Below, in pieces: positions 35,796 through 44,319 of a stretch of DNA of 64,000 nucleotides; the stretch's first letter is position 1; every line of letters starts with the position of its first letter. A model generated the notes under the pieces. It had not been told where the DNA came from. It saw only the letters and a list, made by a program, of their open reading frames with translations, and did no database searches. The stretch spans positions 4,610,501 to 4,674,500 of the forward strand of contig NZ_CP030028.1 in assembly GCF_003586445.1 (NCBI RefSeq), read 5' to 3'. Position numbers and translations under genes: made by a program. The DNA comes from Bacillus sp. Y1. Lineage in GTDB: Bacteria; Bacillota; Bacilli; Bacillales; Cytobacillaceae.

Positions 35796-35967
35796 TTTTA
35801 TTCTAAAGAAAATTTGTGAGGGAAGTAAATAGTTGAATTAGTAGTTTAAGCAGAAAAAGGCATAGAGTTATTACTTATTCTTATTTAATATTTTTTACAA
35901 TTTCATGTACATTCTCCCATAATTATACAAAAAAGTATGTTATTTTTATTACTTTTTTCCCTTTTTA

Positions 35968-35976
35968 TGGTATGAT
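35968..35976 (+). promoter_or_regulatory. Extended -10 promoter of the lipoprotein gene
   Basis: TGGTATGAT is a TGn extended -10 about 34 bases before ATG 36010. No good -35 is visible, only a T-rich run. Confidence 0.5.
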
Positions 35977-36009
35977 TCCTTCGTTACATATTAAGAGGGG
36001 GAATATAAA

Positions 36010-36840
36010 ATGAATAGGTTAATGAAGATCTCTATTTTGCTACTTTCAATTCTATCACTAGTAGCATGTGGTTCCGAAGAAACAAACAGTTCAGAAACCA
36101 ACGAGAGCAAAAACACAAAACAAAAAGAAGAAGAATCAGGTAAACTTCTAACAGAAGAAGAATTCACAAAAATGTTCTCCGATCCCAAAAAATACAAAGG
36201 TTCTAAGGTCGAATACTTTGGGCGGATTTTCACTGAACCGGAAAAAGATGATGAAGGAACATATTTACAAGTTTTCGCAGACGACAATGATGAGTTAAAC
36301 ACTATAGTAGCCATTAATGATCCTAATCTAACTGTAAAAACAGATGATATCATTCACATTACCGGAACAGTTACTGATGTATTCAAGGGAGAAAATTTAA
36401 TGGGTGGAACAATTGTTGCACCTGCAATTAAAGCTGATAAGATCGAGATTTCTGACTACGCAACAGCTTTTGCTCCTGCAATTAAGACTATTGACGTTAA
36501 TCAAGAGATGGATCAACACGGTTATCTATTAAAGTTAAATAAAATTGAGCTTGCTGAAAATGAAACTAGAGCATATGTTACAATTACCAATAATACACAA
36601 GATACCATAAGTTTTTACACTTTTAATACTAAATTAGTTGTCGGAAATACACAGTACGAAGAAAATAATGAGTTCAATTATCCAGAAATCCAGTCAGATA
36701 TACTACCTGGAGTAACGACTGAGGGGATTATCGTATTCCCTGTTATTCCAGAATCTAGGGAACTTAAGATATTCGCAGAAGGCTCCTCTGAAAATTATGA
36801 ATTAGATTTTACTCCATTTGAATTTACTATTTCATATTAG
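36010..36840 (+). CDS. Lipoprotein with OB-fold-like and DUF4352-like domains
   Basis: The 276-residue lipoprotein has the lipobox LVAC (lipidated Cys 20) and a Ser/Asn/Glu/Lys-rich linker. A first domain at about 45-140 (YKGSKVEYFGRIFTEPEKDD, DDIIHITGTVTDVFKGENLM) looks like a small OB-fold. A second beta domain at about 155-270 (EMDQHGYLLKLNKIELAENE, TRAYVTITNNTQDTISFYTF) resembles the DUF4352/telokin-like Ig fold of secreted Bacillus proteins. Function is unknown; it would sit on the outer face of the membrane. AAGAGGGGGAATATAA precedes ATG 36010. It is the only plus-strand gene in this stretch and interrupts the usual comFC-yvyF adjacency, suggesting insertion. Confidence 0.85.
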   Translation: MNRLMKISILLLSILSLVACGSEETNSSETNESKNTKQKEEESGKLLTEEEFTKMFSDPKKYKGSKVEYFGRIFTEPEKDDEGTYLQVFADDNDELNTIVAINDPNLTVKTDDIIHITGTVTDVFKGENLMGGTIVAPAIKADKIEISDYATAFAPAIKTIDVNQEMDQHGYLLKLNKIELAENETRAYVTITNNTQDTISFYTFNTKLVVGNTQYEENNEFNYPEIQSDILPGVTTEGIIVFPVIPESRELKIFAEGSSENYELDFTPFEFTISY

Positions 36841-36850
36841 TCAACTTATC

Positions 36851-36880
36851 GCCCTTTCTACTACGAAAGGGCTTTTCTTT
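36851..36880 (+). terminator. Terminator of the lipoprotein gene
   Basis: GCCCTTTC-TACTAC-GAAAGGGC followed by TTTTCTTTT. Confidence 0.85.
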
Positions 36881-36888
36881 TCTCAGTC

Positions 36889-37590
36889 CTAACCTCTTGC
36901 TAAAGTTACAGATGAAACATTTATAGCACCATTTTTCTTTAGCAGTTTTGCCGCATATATTAGAGTAGATCCTGTGGTATAAATATCATCGACTAAAACT
37001 ACACTTCTTCCCTTAACTTCTATTTCATTAAGTAGTTGAAAAACATTCTCCAGATTCTTTCGTTCATCACGAGACTTTTTCGATTGCTTTTCTGTATGTA
37101 TTCTTTTCAAAGCAACCGTTGGAAAAAAACTAGCTTCAACAATTATTGACTCCGCTTGGTTAAACCCCCGTTCATATAACCTTTCATCGCTTAAAGGTAC
37201 AGGCACTAATAAATCAAACTCTAATCTCTTAATAGCCTTCCTAAATTTCTCACGAAAAACTTTAGAAATCACATAATCTCCACAAAATTTATACCGACTA
37301 ACCAATCCTTTAAGAAAGTCATTGTATTCATAAAGAGAGACATTACATTCTAGAATACCCTTCCACTTGGTTTCTTCCTCCCAACGAACACAATCGTAAC
37401 AAAAATCACCTTTACGAAATTCTTCTGCCCACCCCTGAAACGGTCGACTACATCGAACACAACATTCTCCTGCAATAGGTACAAGCTGCTTTGTACATTG
37501 ATCACATAGCAATACCTCTTCCTCCCTAGATAGTAAACTCCCCCAACCGATGGCCAAAACGATTCTTTCTCCACAATAAAGGCATTTCAC
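36889..37590 (-). CDS. comFC: Competence protein ComFC (phosphoribosyltransferase-like)
   Basis: The 233-residue protein has an N-terminal zinc finger (CLYCGERIV, CDQC, CVRCSRPF, CYDC) and a C-terminal PRTase fold with the PRPP loop VVLVDDIYTTGSTL near residue 195. ComFC is a cytoplasmic protein needed for DNA uptake and works with ComFA. It starts at GTG 37590, which overlaps the comFA stop (GGGTGA), so translation is coupled. comFB, present between the two in B. subtilis, is absent. Confidence 0.95.
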   Translation of the reverse strand: MKCLYCGERIVLAIGWGSLLSREEEVLLCDQCTKQLVPIAGECCVRCSRPFQGWAEEFRKGDFCYDCVRWEEETKWKGILECNVSLYEYNDFLKGLVSRYKFCGDYVISKVFREKFRKAIKRLEFDLLVPVPLSDERLYERGFNQAESIIVEASFFPTVALKRIHTEKQSKKSRDERKNLENVFQLLNEIEVKGRSVVLVDDIYTTGSTLIYAAKLLKKNGAINVSSVTLARG

Positions 37591-38945
37591 CCGTCAATCA
37601 GCCCCTTCTCTTTAGCTTCTTTATTCATTGAAACGATCTGGCTTTTCGCCTTTTCCATTGCCTGTGTCCGCCCATTATGAAAAAAGGTAACATTTCCAAA
37701 CGGTTTATCCGCATTCCGTCCGACCCTTCCCGCAATTTGAACAAGTGCCGACTCTGAAAAAATCCGATCTTCAGAACCAAGAACAGCAACTTCCAGACCT
37801 GGAAACGTTACTCCCCTTTCAAGAATGGTTGTCGTTACGAGTAACGGAATCTCCTTCTTTCTCATCCTAAGTACCTTCTCTTTTCTATCAGGATCCTTCG
37901 CATGGACTGACTCAATCCTGTCATCAATCACTTGTAACAATGGCAATATCTTAGCCACCCATGCAACAGTTGGTACAAATACTAGCATGGGTGTACCCAC
38001 TAACAACCGCTGTTGAATCCACTTTTGCAATCTCGAAGGTAACCGACCTTTCTTGACCACCTTCTCCCAGTTGCCACACCAAACAAACTCAGGTACAGGC
38101 AACGCACGCCTATGAAAACGAGCAGGAATCGTAACAAAGTTTCTCTTCCCGCCCCGACATTCCCTCTGCCACTTCTGGCTAGGAGTAGCCGTCAAATATA
38201 TCAAACTAGAATCAACCTTTCGAGCATTCTTCACAGCAAACTGAAGCATCGGATCCACAGAATAAGGAAACGCATCCACTTCATCAACAATCATGACATC
38301 AAACGCTTGATAAAATCGTAATAACTGATGGGTAGTAGTAATCGTTAAAGGGGAAAACTGATGACGGTCATCTGAACCACCGTATAAAGAGGTAACTTGT
38401 ATAGAGGGAAACACGGATTGTAATCGTGGGGTTAGTTCTAACACAACATCAGTACGCGGAGTTGCAATACACACTCGCTTGCCAGTAGCAAAAGCAACCT
38501 CAATCCCTTTAAAAAGAAGCTCTGTCTTCCCAGCACCACAAACTGCCCAAACAAGCAACTCTTCATCACGGGCAACAGCTTCCACCACTCGATCGGAAGC
38601 TACCTGCTGACCATCAGACAGCGAACCATTCCACTGAATAGGAGCAGCATCTATCTCCGGCATTTCTCCATTCCAACCATACAAAGGTGTACATTCACTC
38701 ACACGCCCCATCATGATACAAGCACGGCAATACGTACACTTCTTCCCACAACCAGCACAAGGAAACTCAGCTAGTAACTCTGAATCACTATTACCACACC
38801 GATTACAGTGCGCTTGACCTCTCTTATCAAACACAATTCCAGTTCTTTTAAAAATGAAAGGGGAATCAATTAACTCAAAGGGAATTTCTTCACGAAGAAG
38901 TTGCTTTCCAGCGAGGACATTTCGAAGAGGATCTACGAAATTCAA
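37587..38945 (-). CDS. comFA: Competence DNA-uptake ATPase ComFA
   Basis: The 452-residue DEAD-box-like translocase has an N-terminal four-Cys zinc region (CNRCGNSDS, CAGCGKKCTYCRAC), Walker A VCGAGKTELL, Walker B IVDEVDAFPY, motif III LTATPS, and a C-terminal helicase lobe with TTTILERGVTFPGLEVAVLG and QIAGRVGRNADKPFG. It powers single-stranded DNA passage through ComEC. Start is TTG 38945, after GAGGTGATAAT. I found no AAAA-N5-TTTT ComK box pair in the 110 bases upstream, unlike B. subtilis comFA. Confidence 0.96.
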   Translation of the reverse strand: MNFVDPLRNVLAGKQLLREEIPFELIDSPFIFKRTGIVFDKRGQAHCNRCGNSDSELLAEFPCAGCGKKCTYCRACIMMGRVSECTPLYGWNGEMPEIDAAPIQWNGSLSDGQQVASDRVVEAVARDEELLVWAVCGAGKTELLFKGIEVAFATGKRVCIATPRTDVVLELTPRLQSVFPSIQVTSLYGGSDDRHQFSPLTITTTHQLLRFYQAFDVMIVDEVDAFPYSVDPMLQFAVKNARKVDSSLIYLTATPSQKWQRECRGGKRNFVTIPARFHRRALPVPEFVWCGNWEKVVKKGRLPSRLQKWIQQRLLVGTPMLVFVPTVAWVAKILPLLQVIDDRIESVHAKDPDRKEKVLRMRKKEIPLLVTTTILERGVTFPGLEVAVLGSEDRIFSESALVQIAGRVGRNADKPFGNVTFFHNGRTQAMEKAKSQIVSMNKEAKEKGLIDG

Positions 38946-38960
38946 ATTATCACCTCATAA

Positions 38961-39077
38961 TCAAATTTTGAAAAAACACCCGAAAACTATAAACACCATT
39001 CCAGCAATCGCCGAAATGGTGCCAAATGATAAAAAATATAAGTTCAGTAACCTAAATTTACTTTTTAACCCAACCAA
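38961..39077 (-). CDS. Possible 38-residue membrane micropeptide
   Basis: A frame starting with TTG 39077 inside the end of degV reads MVGLKSKFRLLNLYFLSFGT then ISAIAGMVFIVFGCFFKI, with positive residues followed by one strong transmembrane segment. It stops 16 bases before the comFA start. The binding site is unconvincing (GGTGAGG too far upstream) and part of the sequence also forms a weak hairpin (CACCATT/AATGGTG), so chance is a real possibility. Confidence 0.2.
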   Translation of the reverse strand: MVGLKSKFRLLNLYFLSFGTISAIAGMVFIVFGCFFKI

Positions 39078-39894
39078 GCCCCATAGAGCCCTCACCTAAA
39101 TGTGTACCGATAACCGGTCCGAAATAACTAATCACAAATTCAACGTTTGGAAGCTCAGCTTCAAGCTCTTTCTTCCATTCATTTGCTTCATGCTCACGAT
39201 TGGCGTGAATAATAACTGCACGATATTCCTCACCAGCAGAAGCTTCAGCTAACAAATCTACCATACGACGCATCGCTTTTTTTCTCGTACGAATCTTTTC
39301 AAAAGGAACAATCTTTTTATCCTCAAAATGAAGAAGTGGCTTTACCTGCAACAAGCTTCCGATTAATGCCTGTGCACTTGATAGTCTCCCTCCACGTTGA
39401 AGATGAGATAAATCATCCACCATAAAGAAAGCATATAACGTTTTTTTCATTTCTTCGAGCCTTGCCATAATTTCCTCCGGCCCTTTACCTTCTTGGGCCA
39501 TTTGCGCTGCCTCTAATACGTAAAAACCTTGAACCATGCAACTAATTTCCGAGTCAAAGGCAAATACGTCAATATTCTCTACCATTTCTCCAGCTGATAC
39601 TGCCCCTTGGAAGGTGCCGCTGATCCCGCTTGATAGGTGGATGCTGACCACTGCATCATAGTCTCTTGATAGTTGCTCAAATAGCTGAACAAACTCACCA
39701 ACGGGTGGCTGTGACGTGGTTGGAAGCTCGCGATTCTTTACCTCTTCATAAAACTCTAAGGCGGTAATGTCTACTTCTTCTCGATACGTTTCAGTACCAA
39801 ATATCACGCTTAAAGGAATCATATGAATATTAAGCTTATCACGCAGGTCTTTCGGGATGTACGCGGTACTATCCGTTACAACTGCCGTTTTCAT
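39058..39894 (-). CDS. degV: DegV family fatty-acid-binding protein
   Basis: Start placed at ATG 39894 (278 residues), with AAAGGTGG nine bases upstream; the in-frame start at 39936 is unsupported. The N-terminus MKTAVVTDSTAYIPKDL, the TTSQPPVGEFVQLFEQL segment and the SIHLSSGISGTFQGAV motif are hallmarks of DegV/FakB proteins, which hold a fatty acid for FakA kinase. The C-terminal lobe contains DDLSHLQRGGRLSSAQALIG. The name comes from its place beside degSU; no direct role in that system is established. Confidence 0.95.
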   Translation of the reverse strand: MKTAVVTDSTAYIPKDLRDKLNIHMIPLSVIFGTETYREEVDITALEFYEEVKNRELPTTSQPPVGEFVQLFEQLSRDYDAVVSIHLSSGISGTFQGAVSAGEMVENIDVFAFDSEISCMVQGFYVLEAAQMAQEGKGPEEIMARLEEMKKTLYAFFMVDDLSHLQRGGRLSSAQALIGSLLQVKPLLHFEDKKIVPFEKIRTRKKAMRRMVDLLAEASAGEEYRAVIIHANREHEANEWKKELEAELPNVEFVISYFGPVIGTHLGEGSMGLGWVKK

Positions 39895-39993
39895 ATAAAA
39901 GTAACCACCTTTGTTTTTCTCTACTATATGTCTCAAGCCTATTTTATATGAAAACTATACAAATTGCATTACCTACACGCTCATAAGGGAAAT

Positions 39994-40149
39994 CTAACTC
40001 GCATCCTTTAAGCCCCTTCGATTCAACTCTTCCAAAATTAATTCGACAAATCTGTTATCCAGTTTGTAATTTAATGCCTTGCAATATACGATAACTAAAT
40101 CCTCATCTGATAATATACCCAAAGATGCATTAATGGAAAACACCTCCAT
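39994..40149 (-). CDS. Sda-family sporulation kinase inhibitor-like peptide
   Basis: A 51-codon frame reads from ATG 40149 to TAG at 39994. The core LSDEDLVIVYCKALNYKL and RFVELILEELNRRGL match the Sda family (B. subtilis Sda: LSDELLIESYFKA, ELIENEIKRRSL), a helical hairpin that blocks histidine kinases KinA and KinB. Start is uncertain. ATG 40149 overlaps the GGAGGTG motif and has no site before it. An in-frame ATT at 40134 sits ideally six bases after GGAGGTG. TTG 40122 gives the usual family N-terminus. A SigA promoter lies just upstream. The gene sits between degU and degV, so action on DegS is possible but only inferred. Confidence 0.8.
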   Translation of the reverse strand: MEVFSINASLGILSDEDLVIVYCKALNYKLDNRFVELILEELNRRGLKDAS

Positions 40150-40168
40150 TTATACTAGACTTAGTAGT

Positions 40169-40196
40169 ATTATAAGCAAAAACACCTATTTGTGAA
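40169..40196 (-). promoter_or_regulatory. SigA promoter of the Sda-like gene
   Basis: Reverse strand TTCACA (40191-40196), 16-bp spacer, TATAAT (40169-40174). The predicted transcript begins near 40162, only about 13 nt before the ATG at 40149. Confidence 0.65.
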
Positions 40197-40235
40197 ATGT
40201 TTTTCACTACTTTGTCAATATTGGAAATGCTTCCA

Positions 40236-40283
40236 AATAAAAAAAAGAAGCACCAGTCTATATTTTCTAGACAGATGCCTCTC
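40236..40283 (-). terminator. degSU terminator
   Basis: Reverse strand GGCATCTGTCTA-GAAAATA-TAGACTGGTGCTTC followed by eight T. The stem is imperfect but long, just after the degU stop at 40294. Confidence 0.75.
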
Positions 40284-40293
40284 CTCTTATTTA

Positions 40294-40971
40294 TTATCGA
40301 ACCTCAACCCAGCCCTTTTTAATGGCTTCTACTACCGCTTGAGTACGATCGTTTACATTCATTTTTTGAAGAATATTACTCACATGGTTTTTAACCGTTT
40401 TTTCACTAATAAATAAAGCTTCACCAATTCCACGGTTACTCTTTCCGTCCGTTAATAACTGAAGCACTTCACACTCACGACGAGTTAATAAGTGAAGTGG
40501 ACGACGAATTTCAGTGGCTCCCACATAACCTCCACCGCCTTCACCAGCTAATCGACGGTATTCTCTTACTAGATTATGTGTCACTTTTGGATGTAGATAT
40601 GAACCACCATCGGCCACTACCTTTACCGCTTCAACCAATGCATCAGCGTCCATTTCTTTTAACAGGTATCCACTTGCACCTGTTTGCAGGGCATGTGTAA
40701 CGTAGTTTTCATCATCATGAATCGAAAGAATAATGACTTTTGATTCAGGGAAATTCTCAATCAGTTGACGAGTTGCTTCCACTCCATTCACATCTGGCAT
40801 ATTTATATCCATGATAATTACGTCTGGTTGATACTCTTCGACAATCGCAACTGCTTGGTTGCCGTCTTCCCCTTCTGCAACAACCTCAAACGTTTTTTCA
40901 AAATCTAATATTCTTTTGACACCTTCTCTAAATAATTGGTGGTCATCAATAATGGCAATCTTTGTAGTCAT
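40294..40971 (-). CDS. degU: Response regulator DegU
   Basis: The 225-residue NarL/FixJ regulator has a receiver domain with the phospho-acceptor Asp in [14 protein letters not shown] (about residue 56) and a C-terminal LuxR helix-turn-helix ([37 protein letters not shown]). DegU controls exoenzymes, competence, motility and biofilm genes in Bacillus. GGGAGGCTGAGAGAA precedes ATG 40971; degS ends 32 bases upstream. A terminator follows before the Sda-like gene. Confidence 0.97.
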   Translation of the reverse strand: MTTKIAIIDDHQLFREGVKRILDFEKTFEVVAEGEDGNQAVAIVEEYQPDVIIMDINMPDVNGVEATRQLIENFPESKVIILSIHDDENYVTHALQTGASGYLLKEMDADALVEAVKVVADGGSYLHPKVTHNLVREYRRLAGEGGGGYVGATEIRRPLHLLTRRECEVLQLLTDGKSNRGIGEALFISEKTVKNHVSNILQKMNVNDRTQAVVEAIKKGWVEVR

Positions 40972-41003
40972 TTCTCTCAGCCTCCCTAAGCCTATTCAAT
41001 AAA

Positions 41004-42146
41004 TTAACTCTCTAATGGAACTTGTATAATGACAATCGTCCCTCGACCAACTTTTGAATCGATGGAAAGCTGCCCTTGTAGAAGCTCCACTCTCTCTTTC
41101 ATTCCTAATATTCCAAACGACTCTGGCTTGTCCATGTTCATATCAAAGCCTTTGCCGTCATCTTTTACTACCACTGAAATACTATTTCTTGTCAGTTCGA
41201 GTTTTACTTTTATTTCATGTGCTTCTGCGTGTTTGATGGCATTTTGGACGGATTCTTGTACCAATCGAAATAATGCCACTTCAAACTTGGCTGGTAACCT
41301 TTTTTCATTCCCCATACTAACGAAACTAATTTTTGTATCACTATGATACTCTTCGATCGTTTGAAGGTATTTTTTGAGGGTAGGCACTAAGCCCAGGTCA
41401 TCAAGTGCCATTGGGCGAAGGTCATAGATAATTCTACGTACCTCATACAACGCATTTCGCACCATCTTTTTTAAATTTTTAATCTCACCCATGCCCGCTT
41501 GTTCCCCATGCTCACGGAAAACGCGTTCAATTAAATCGGAACGCATCATCACATTTGCCATCATTTGAGCAGGGCCATCATGGATTTCACGAGACACTCG
41601 TTTTCTTTCTTCTTCCTGAGCCTCTATAATACGCAATCCAAACTCCTGCTTCTGCTTTGCGTCCTCTAATGCTTCACCGACTTGCTTGAGATCACTCATC
41701 AGATAGTTCATCACGACGGAAATTTGAGAAACTAGATGCTCCGCTCGGTCAATCGTTTCCGTCAGACCATGTAATCGGCGTTCAATATCGTCACGGCGAT
41801 CACGAAGCTGTTTCTCCATTTGTCGCTTCATGGTCAGTTCCATTTGGAGCTGATGAGCTTTTTCATAAGCATCGCGAACCTCTGCCTCGGTGTAGTCCTT
41901 GAAGTGCATGCTTACTTCAGACAATCTTTTCCGAGCAAAACGCGATTGAGTTTCAAGCTTATCACCATCATCAATCACTTCAATGACCATTCTCTTCACA
42001 TCTTTTAACTCGTCAGCGAGCGATTCATAGTCCTTCCGGCACTGCTCTCCTATACGGAAAATCTCGTCCTTGCTCGTACCAACCGTCTCTATCATTTTCT
42101 CTAGGATAAAATCAAGCGTCTTTATATCAAATTTTTTCTTCAACAT
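41004..42146 (-). CDS. degS: Sensor histidine kinase DegS
   Basis: The 380-residue cytoplasmic kinase has an N-terminal coiled-coil sensor (about residues 1-170, rich in Glu/Lys/Arg heptads), the HisKA_3 motif VSREIHDGPAQMMANVMMRS with the phospho-His, and an HATPase domain (LFRLVQESVQNAIKHAEA, VVKDDGKGFDMN, GILGMKERVELLQGQLSID). There are no transmembrane helices, as in B. subtilis DegS. It phosphorylates DegU. TTGGAGGAATTATT precedes ATG 42146. Confidence 0.97.
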   Translation of the reverse strand: MLKKKFDIKTLDFILEKMIETVGTSKDEIFRIGEQCRKDYESLADELKDVKRMVIEVIDDGDKLETQSRFARKRLSEVSMHFKDYTEAEVRDAYEKAHQLQMELTMKRQMEKQLRDRRDDIERRLHGLTETIDRAEHLVSQISVVMNYLMSDLKQVGEALEDAKQKQEFGLRIIEAQEEERKRVSREIHDGPAQMMANVMMRSDLIERVFREHGEQAGMGEIKNLKKMVRNALYEVRRIIYDLRPMALDDLGLVPTLKKYLQTIEEYHSDTKISFVSMGNEKRLPAKFEVALFRLVQESVQNAIKHAEAHEIKVKLELTRNSISVVVKDDGKGFDMNMDKPESFGILGMKERVELLQGQLSIDSKVGRGTIVIIQVPLES

Positions 42147-42534
42147 AATAATTCCTCCAAGGGTCCCATTTTCCCTTTCGGCTTTGATATTATTTTAGCT
42201 TGATTTAGATAAATATACTATCTCTTGGTGGAGAAAAAACTGTCGAAACATAAGAAAATCGTTAAAAAGAACGAGATTTTTTCGACGGAACATGCTATTT
42301 ATCCTATATACTAAATGATGGACTCGTTACTTTTTTAATACCTAAGAACCAAATAAATTATTTCGATATAGTAGATATGTGAGTCTAATTCACTTTATCA
42401 TTATAACACGTGAAAAAATTACATAGATTAAAATTTGTTTACAATCAAGTTGGAATTTGATGAAATCTGTCGACAAGTTTTATACTATATAAGAAACTAT
42501 TTATAGAAAAACTAAACATGAAAGGAGCAAGATC
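42147..42534. other. Divergent region between degS and yvyE
   Basis: This 388-base A/T-rich region holds the yvyE promoter (42457-42486) and a long imperfect inverted repeat at 42242-42286 (GTCGAAA...TTTCGAC outside, AAATCGTT...AACGAGATTT inside). TAAAAT near 42195 on the reverse strand may be the degS -10. No gene is visible. Confidence 0.6.
42457..42486 (+). promoter_or_regulatory. SigA promoter of yvyE
   Basis: TTGATG (42457-42462), 18-bp spacer, TATACT (42481-42486), 48 bases before the ATG. Confidence 0.65.
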
Positions 42535-43170
42535 ATGCTCCCCTCTTATTTGACGGTAAAAGGATATGGTGAACATGAAATTGTAATAGAAAAATCTCGT
42601 TTTATCGCTCATATTTCCCGTGCTGAAACAGAGGAAGATGCAATAGAATTCATACAGACCATAAAAAAGAAGCACTGGAATGCAACACATAACTGTTCGG
42701 CTTATCTAATAGGCGAACATGATCTTATTCAAAAAGCAAATGACGACGGTGAACCTAGTGGAACTGCAGGTGTACCTATTCTAGAGGTGTTAAAGAAAAG
42801 AAAGCTTAAAGATACCGTGGTAGTAATTACCCGGTACTTTGGTGGAATAAAGTTAGGTGCTGGTGGACTTATCCGTGCATATGGCAAATCAACATCAGAA
42901 GGCTTAAATGTTATAGGCATTGTTGAAAGAAAGCTCATGCAAATCGTTCACGTAAAGGTTGATTATACATGGATTGGAAAGCTTGAAAATGAATTACGAG
43001 CATCAATTTATGAAATAAAAGAAATCCACTACCTTGAAGTTGTTGAATTTGAGGTCTTTGTTGAAGAAGCAAATGTTGAAAAATTTACCGAGTGGATGGT
43101 TGAAATAACGAATGGGCAAAGTAAAGTTATGAAGGGTAAAATTCTATATAAAGAAGAAGATATTTCTTAA
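42535..43170 (+). CDS. yvyE: IMPACT family protein YvyE/YigZ
   Basis: The 211-residue protein has the IMPACT domain signature (KKHWNATHNCSAYLIGE, NDDGEPSGTAGVPILEVLKK, TRYFGGIKLGAGGLIRAYGK) and a C-terminal DUF1949 ferredoxin-like domain (KVDYTWIGKLENEL, FEVFVEEANVEKFTEWM). Members of this family bind nucleic acid or ribosomal components; the bacterial role is poorly known. Neighbours degS and tagV are as in B. subtilis. AAAGGAGCAAGATC precedes ATG 42535. Confidence 0.94.
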   Translation: MLPSYLTVKGYGEHEIVIEKSRFIAHISRAETEEDAIEFIQTIKKKHWNATHNCSAYLIGEHDLIQKANDDGEPSGTAGVPILEVLKKRKLKDTVVVITRYFGGIKLGAGGLIRAYGKSTSEGLNVIGIVERKLMQIVHVKVDYTWIGKLENELRASIYEIKEIHYLEVVEFEVFVEEANVEKFTEWMVEITNGQSKVMKGKILYKEEDIS

Positions 43171-43269
43171 TCCTCCAAACATTTTCCTCTTTATCAATCT
43201 AGTAAATTTAGATTATAATTAATAATTGCAAGTCTATTCCTAATATAATTAAAGGATGTTATTAAATAT

Positions 43270-44289
43270 ATGATGAACTCAAATCGACAATCTCTTTCTA
43301 AAGAAAGAGCAAAGACGAAGAGAAAGCTAAGAAAACGTCGAGTTATATCTATTCTTCTTATTATTACCCTATCGATAGTAGCATATGTTTCTTACGCTGC
43401 TTTTCAAGTTTATAATGCAGCCGATAATTCATACGCTGAAATAGAAGGTAGAGAAGAAAAATCAGAACTAAGAGAAGAACCTGTTTACATTTCGAGTGAT
43501 CCATTCTCAGTACTACTATTAGGTATTGAAAATTACTCCGACGAGAACGACCAAGGTAGATCAGACACCATTATGGTTGCTACATTTAACCCAAGTCTTC
43601 AAACGATGAAACTTGTTAGTATCCCACGGGATACACTAGTGGAAATACCAGAACACCGTGATAATAAAATCAATCATTCCTACGCATATGGGGGCAAGGA
43701 ACTAGTTATAGATACAGTAGAAAATTTTCTTGATATTCCTATCGACTATTATGTAACGGTTAATTTTGACGGTTTTAAGAATATTGTTGATATTTTAGGT
43801 GGCGTAACAGTAGATGTGCCCTTTGATTTCGATGATATTAATAGCAAGTGGGAGAGATTTTATTTTAAAGAAGGTTCTCAAAAGCTAAATGGGGAAGAAG
43901 CACTTGTTTATGCTAGAATGCGTATGAAAGATCCTAGAGGGGACTTCGGTCGAAACGAGAGACAACGCCAGATCGTAACCGCTGTTATTGATAAATTATC
44001 ATCTCCAAGTACATTATTAAAGATTGATGATATCGCTGGAGAAATTGGCGAAAATATCGAAACAAATATGAAAGTTAAAGAAGCTGTTGCCTTTAGAAAA
44101 AAGTATCCTGATTTCGGCTCTGCTTCAATTGAACAATTAGAGATCAATGGATATGACGATGATGGGGCAGTGTACTATTTTGTCCCTGATGAGGAAAGCT
44201 TAGAGGAAATTCAATTTCTATTAAAATCGCACCTCGATTTGATTGATAATACGTCCACGACATCACAAAATGTCGAGGATACTGAATAA
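43270..44289 (+). CDS. tagV: LytR-CpsA-Psr (LCP) wall-polymer ligase, TagV-like
   Basis: The 339-residue protein has a cytoplasmic positive N-terminus, one transmembrane helix at about 20-45, and an extracellular LCP domain: DPFSVLLLGIENYSDENDQG, RSDTIMVATFNPSLQTMKLV, SIPRDTLVEIP, NKINHSYAYGG, GEEALVYARMRMKDPRGDFG, RNERQRQIV. LCP enzymes transfer wall teichoic acid or other glycopolymers from undecaprenyl carriers to peptidoglycan. Position after yvyE matches B. subtilis tagV (yvhJ). The exopolysaccharide locus next to it on the opposite strand could supply its donor. A TAATATAAT-like box precedes it, and ATG 43270 is doubled (ATGATG). Confidence 0.93.
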   Translation: MMNSNRQSLSKERAKTKRKLRKRRVISILLIITLSIVAYVSYAAFQVYNAADNSYAEIEGREEKSELREEPVYISSDPFSVLLLGIENYSDENDQGRSDTIMVATFNPSLQTMKLVSIPRDTLVEIPEHRDNKINHSYAYGGKELVIDTVENFLDIPIDYYVTVNFDGFKNIVDILGGVTVDVPFDFDDINSKWERFYFKEGSQKLNGEEALVYARMRMKDPRGDFGRNERQRQIVTAVIDKLSSPSTLLKIDDIAGEIGENIETNMKVKEAVAFRKKYPDFGSASIEQLEINGYDDDGAVYYFVPDEESLEEIQFLLKSHLDLIDNTSTTSQNVEDTE

Positions 44290-44290
44290 A

Positions 44291-44318
44291 AAAAGGCGAG
44301 CTTACATAGCTCGTCTTT
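44291..44318. terminator. Bidirectional terminator between tagV and the polysaccharide locus
   Basis: AAAAAAAGGCGAGC-TTACATA-GCTCGTCTTTTT serves tagV (+) and the chain-length gene (-). Confidence 0.88.
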
Positions 44319-44319
44319 T

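Larger units (their letters stand above)
35625..36009. other. Divergent intergenic region between yvyF and a lipoprotein gene
   Basis: This 385-base A/T-rich gap holds the yvyF promoter side (TATAAT near 35660 on the reverse strand), two similar 20-bp palindromes at 35717-35736 and 35776-35795, and the extended -10 of the lipoprotein gene at 35968-35976. I see no gene in it. Confidence 0.6.

Noticed and set aside
38946..39057. ComK box upstream of comFA
   Set aside because: No pair of AAAA-N5-TTTT boxes with the required spacing was found in the gap.
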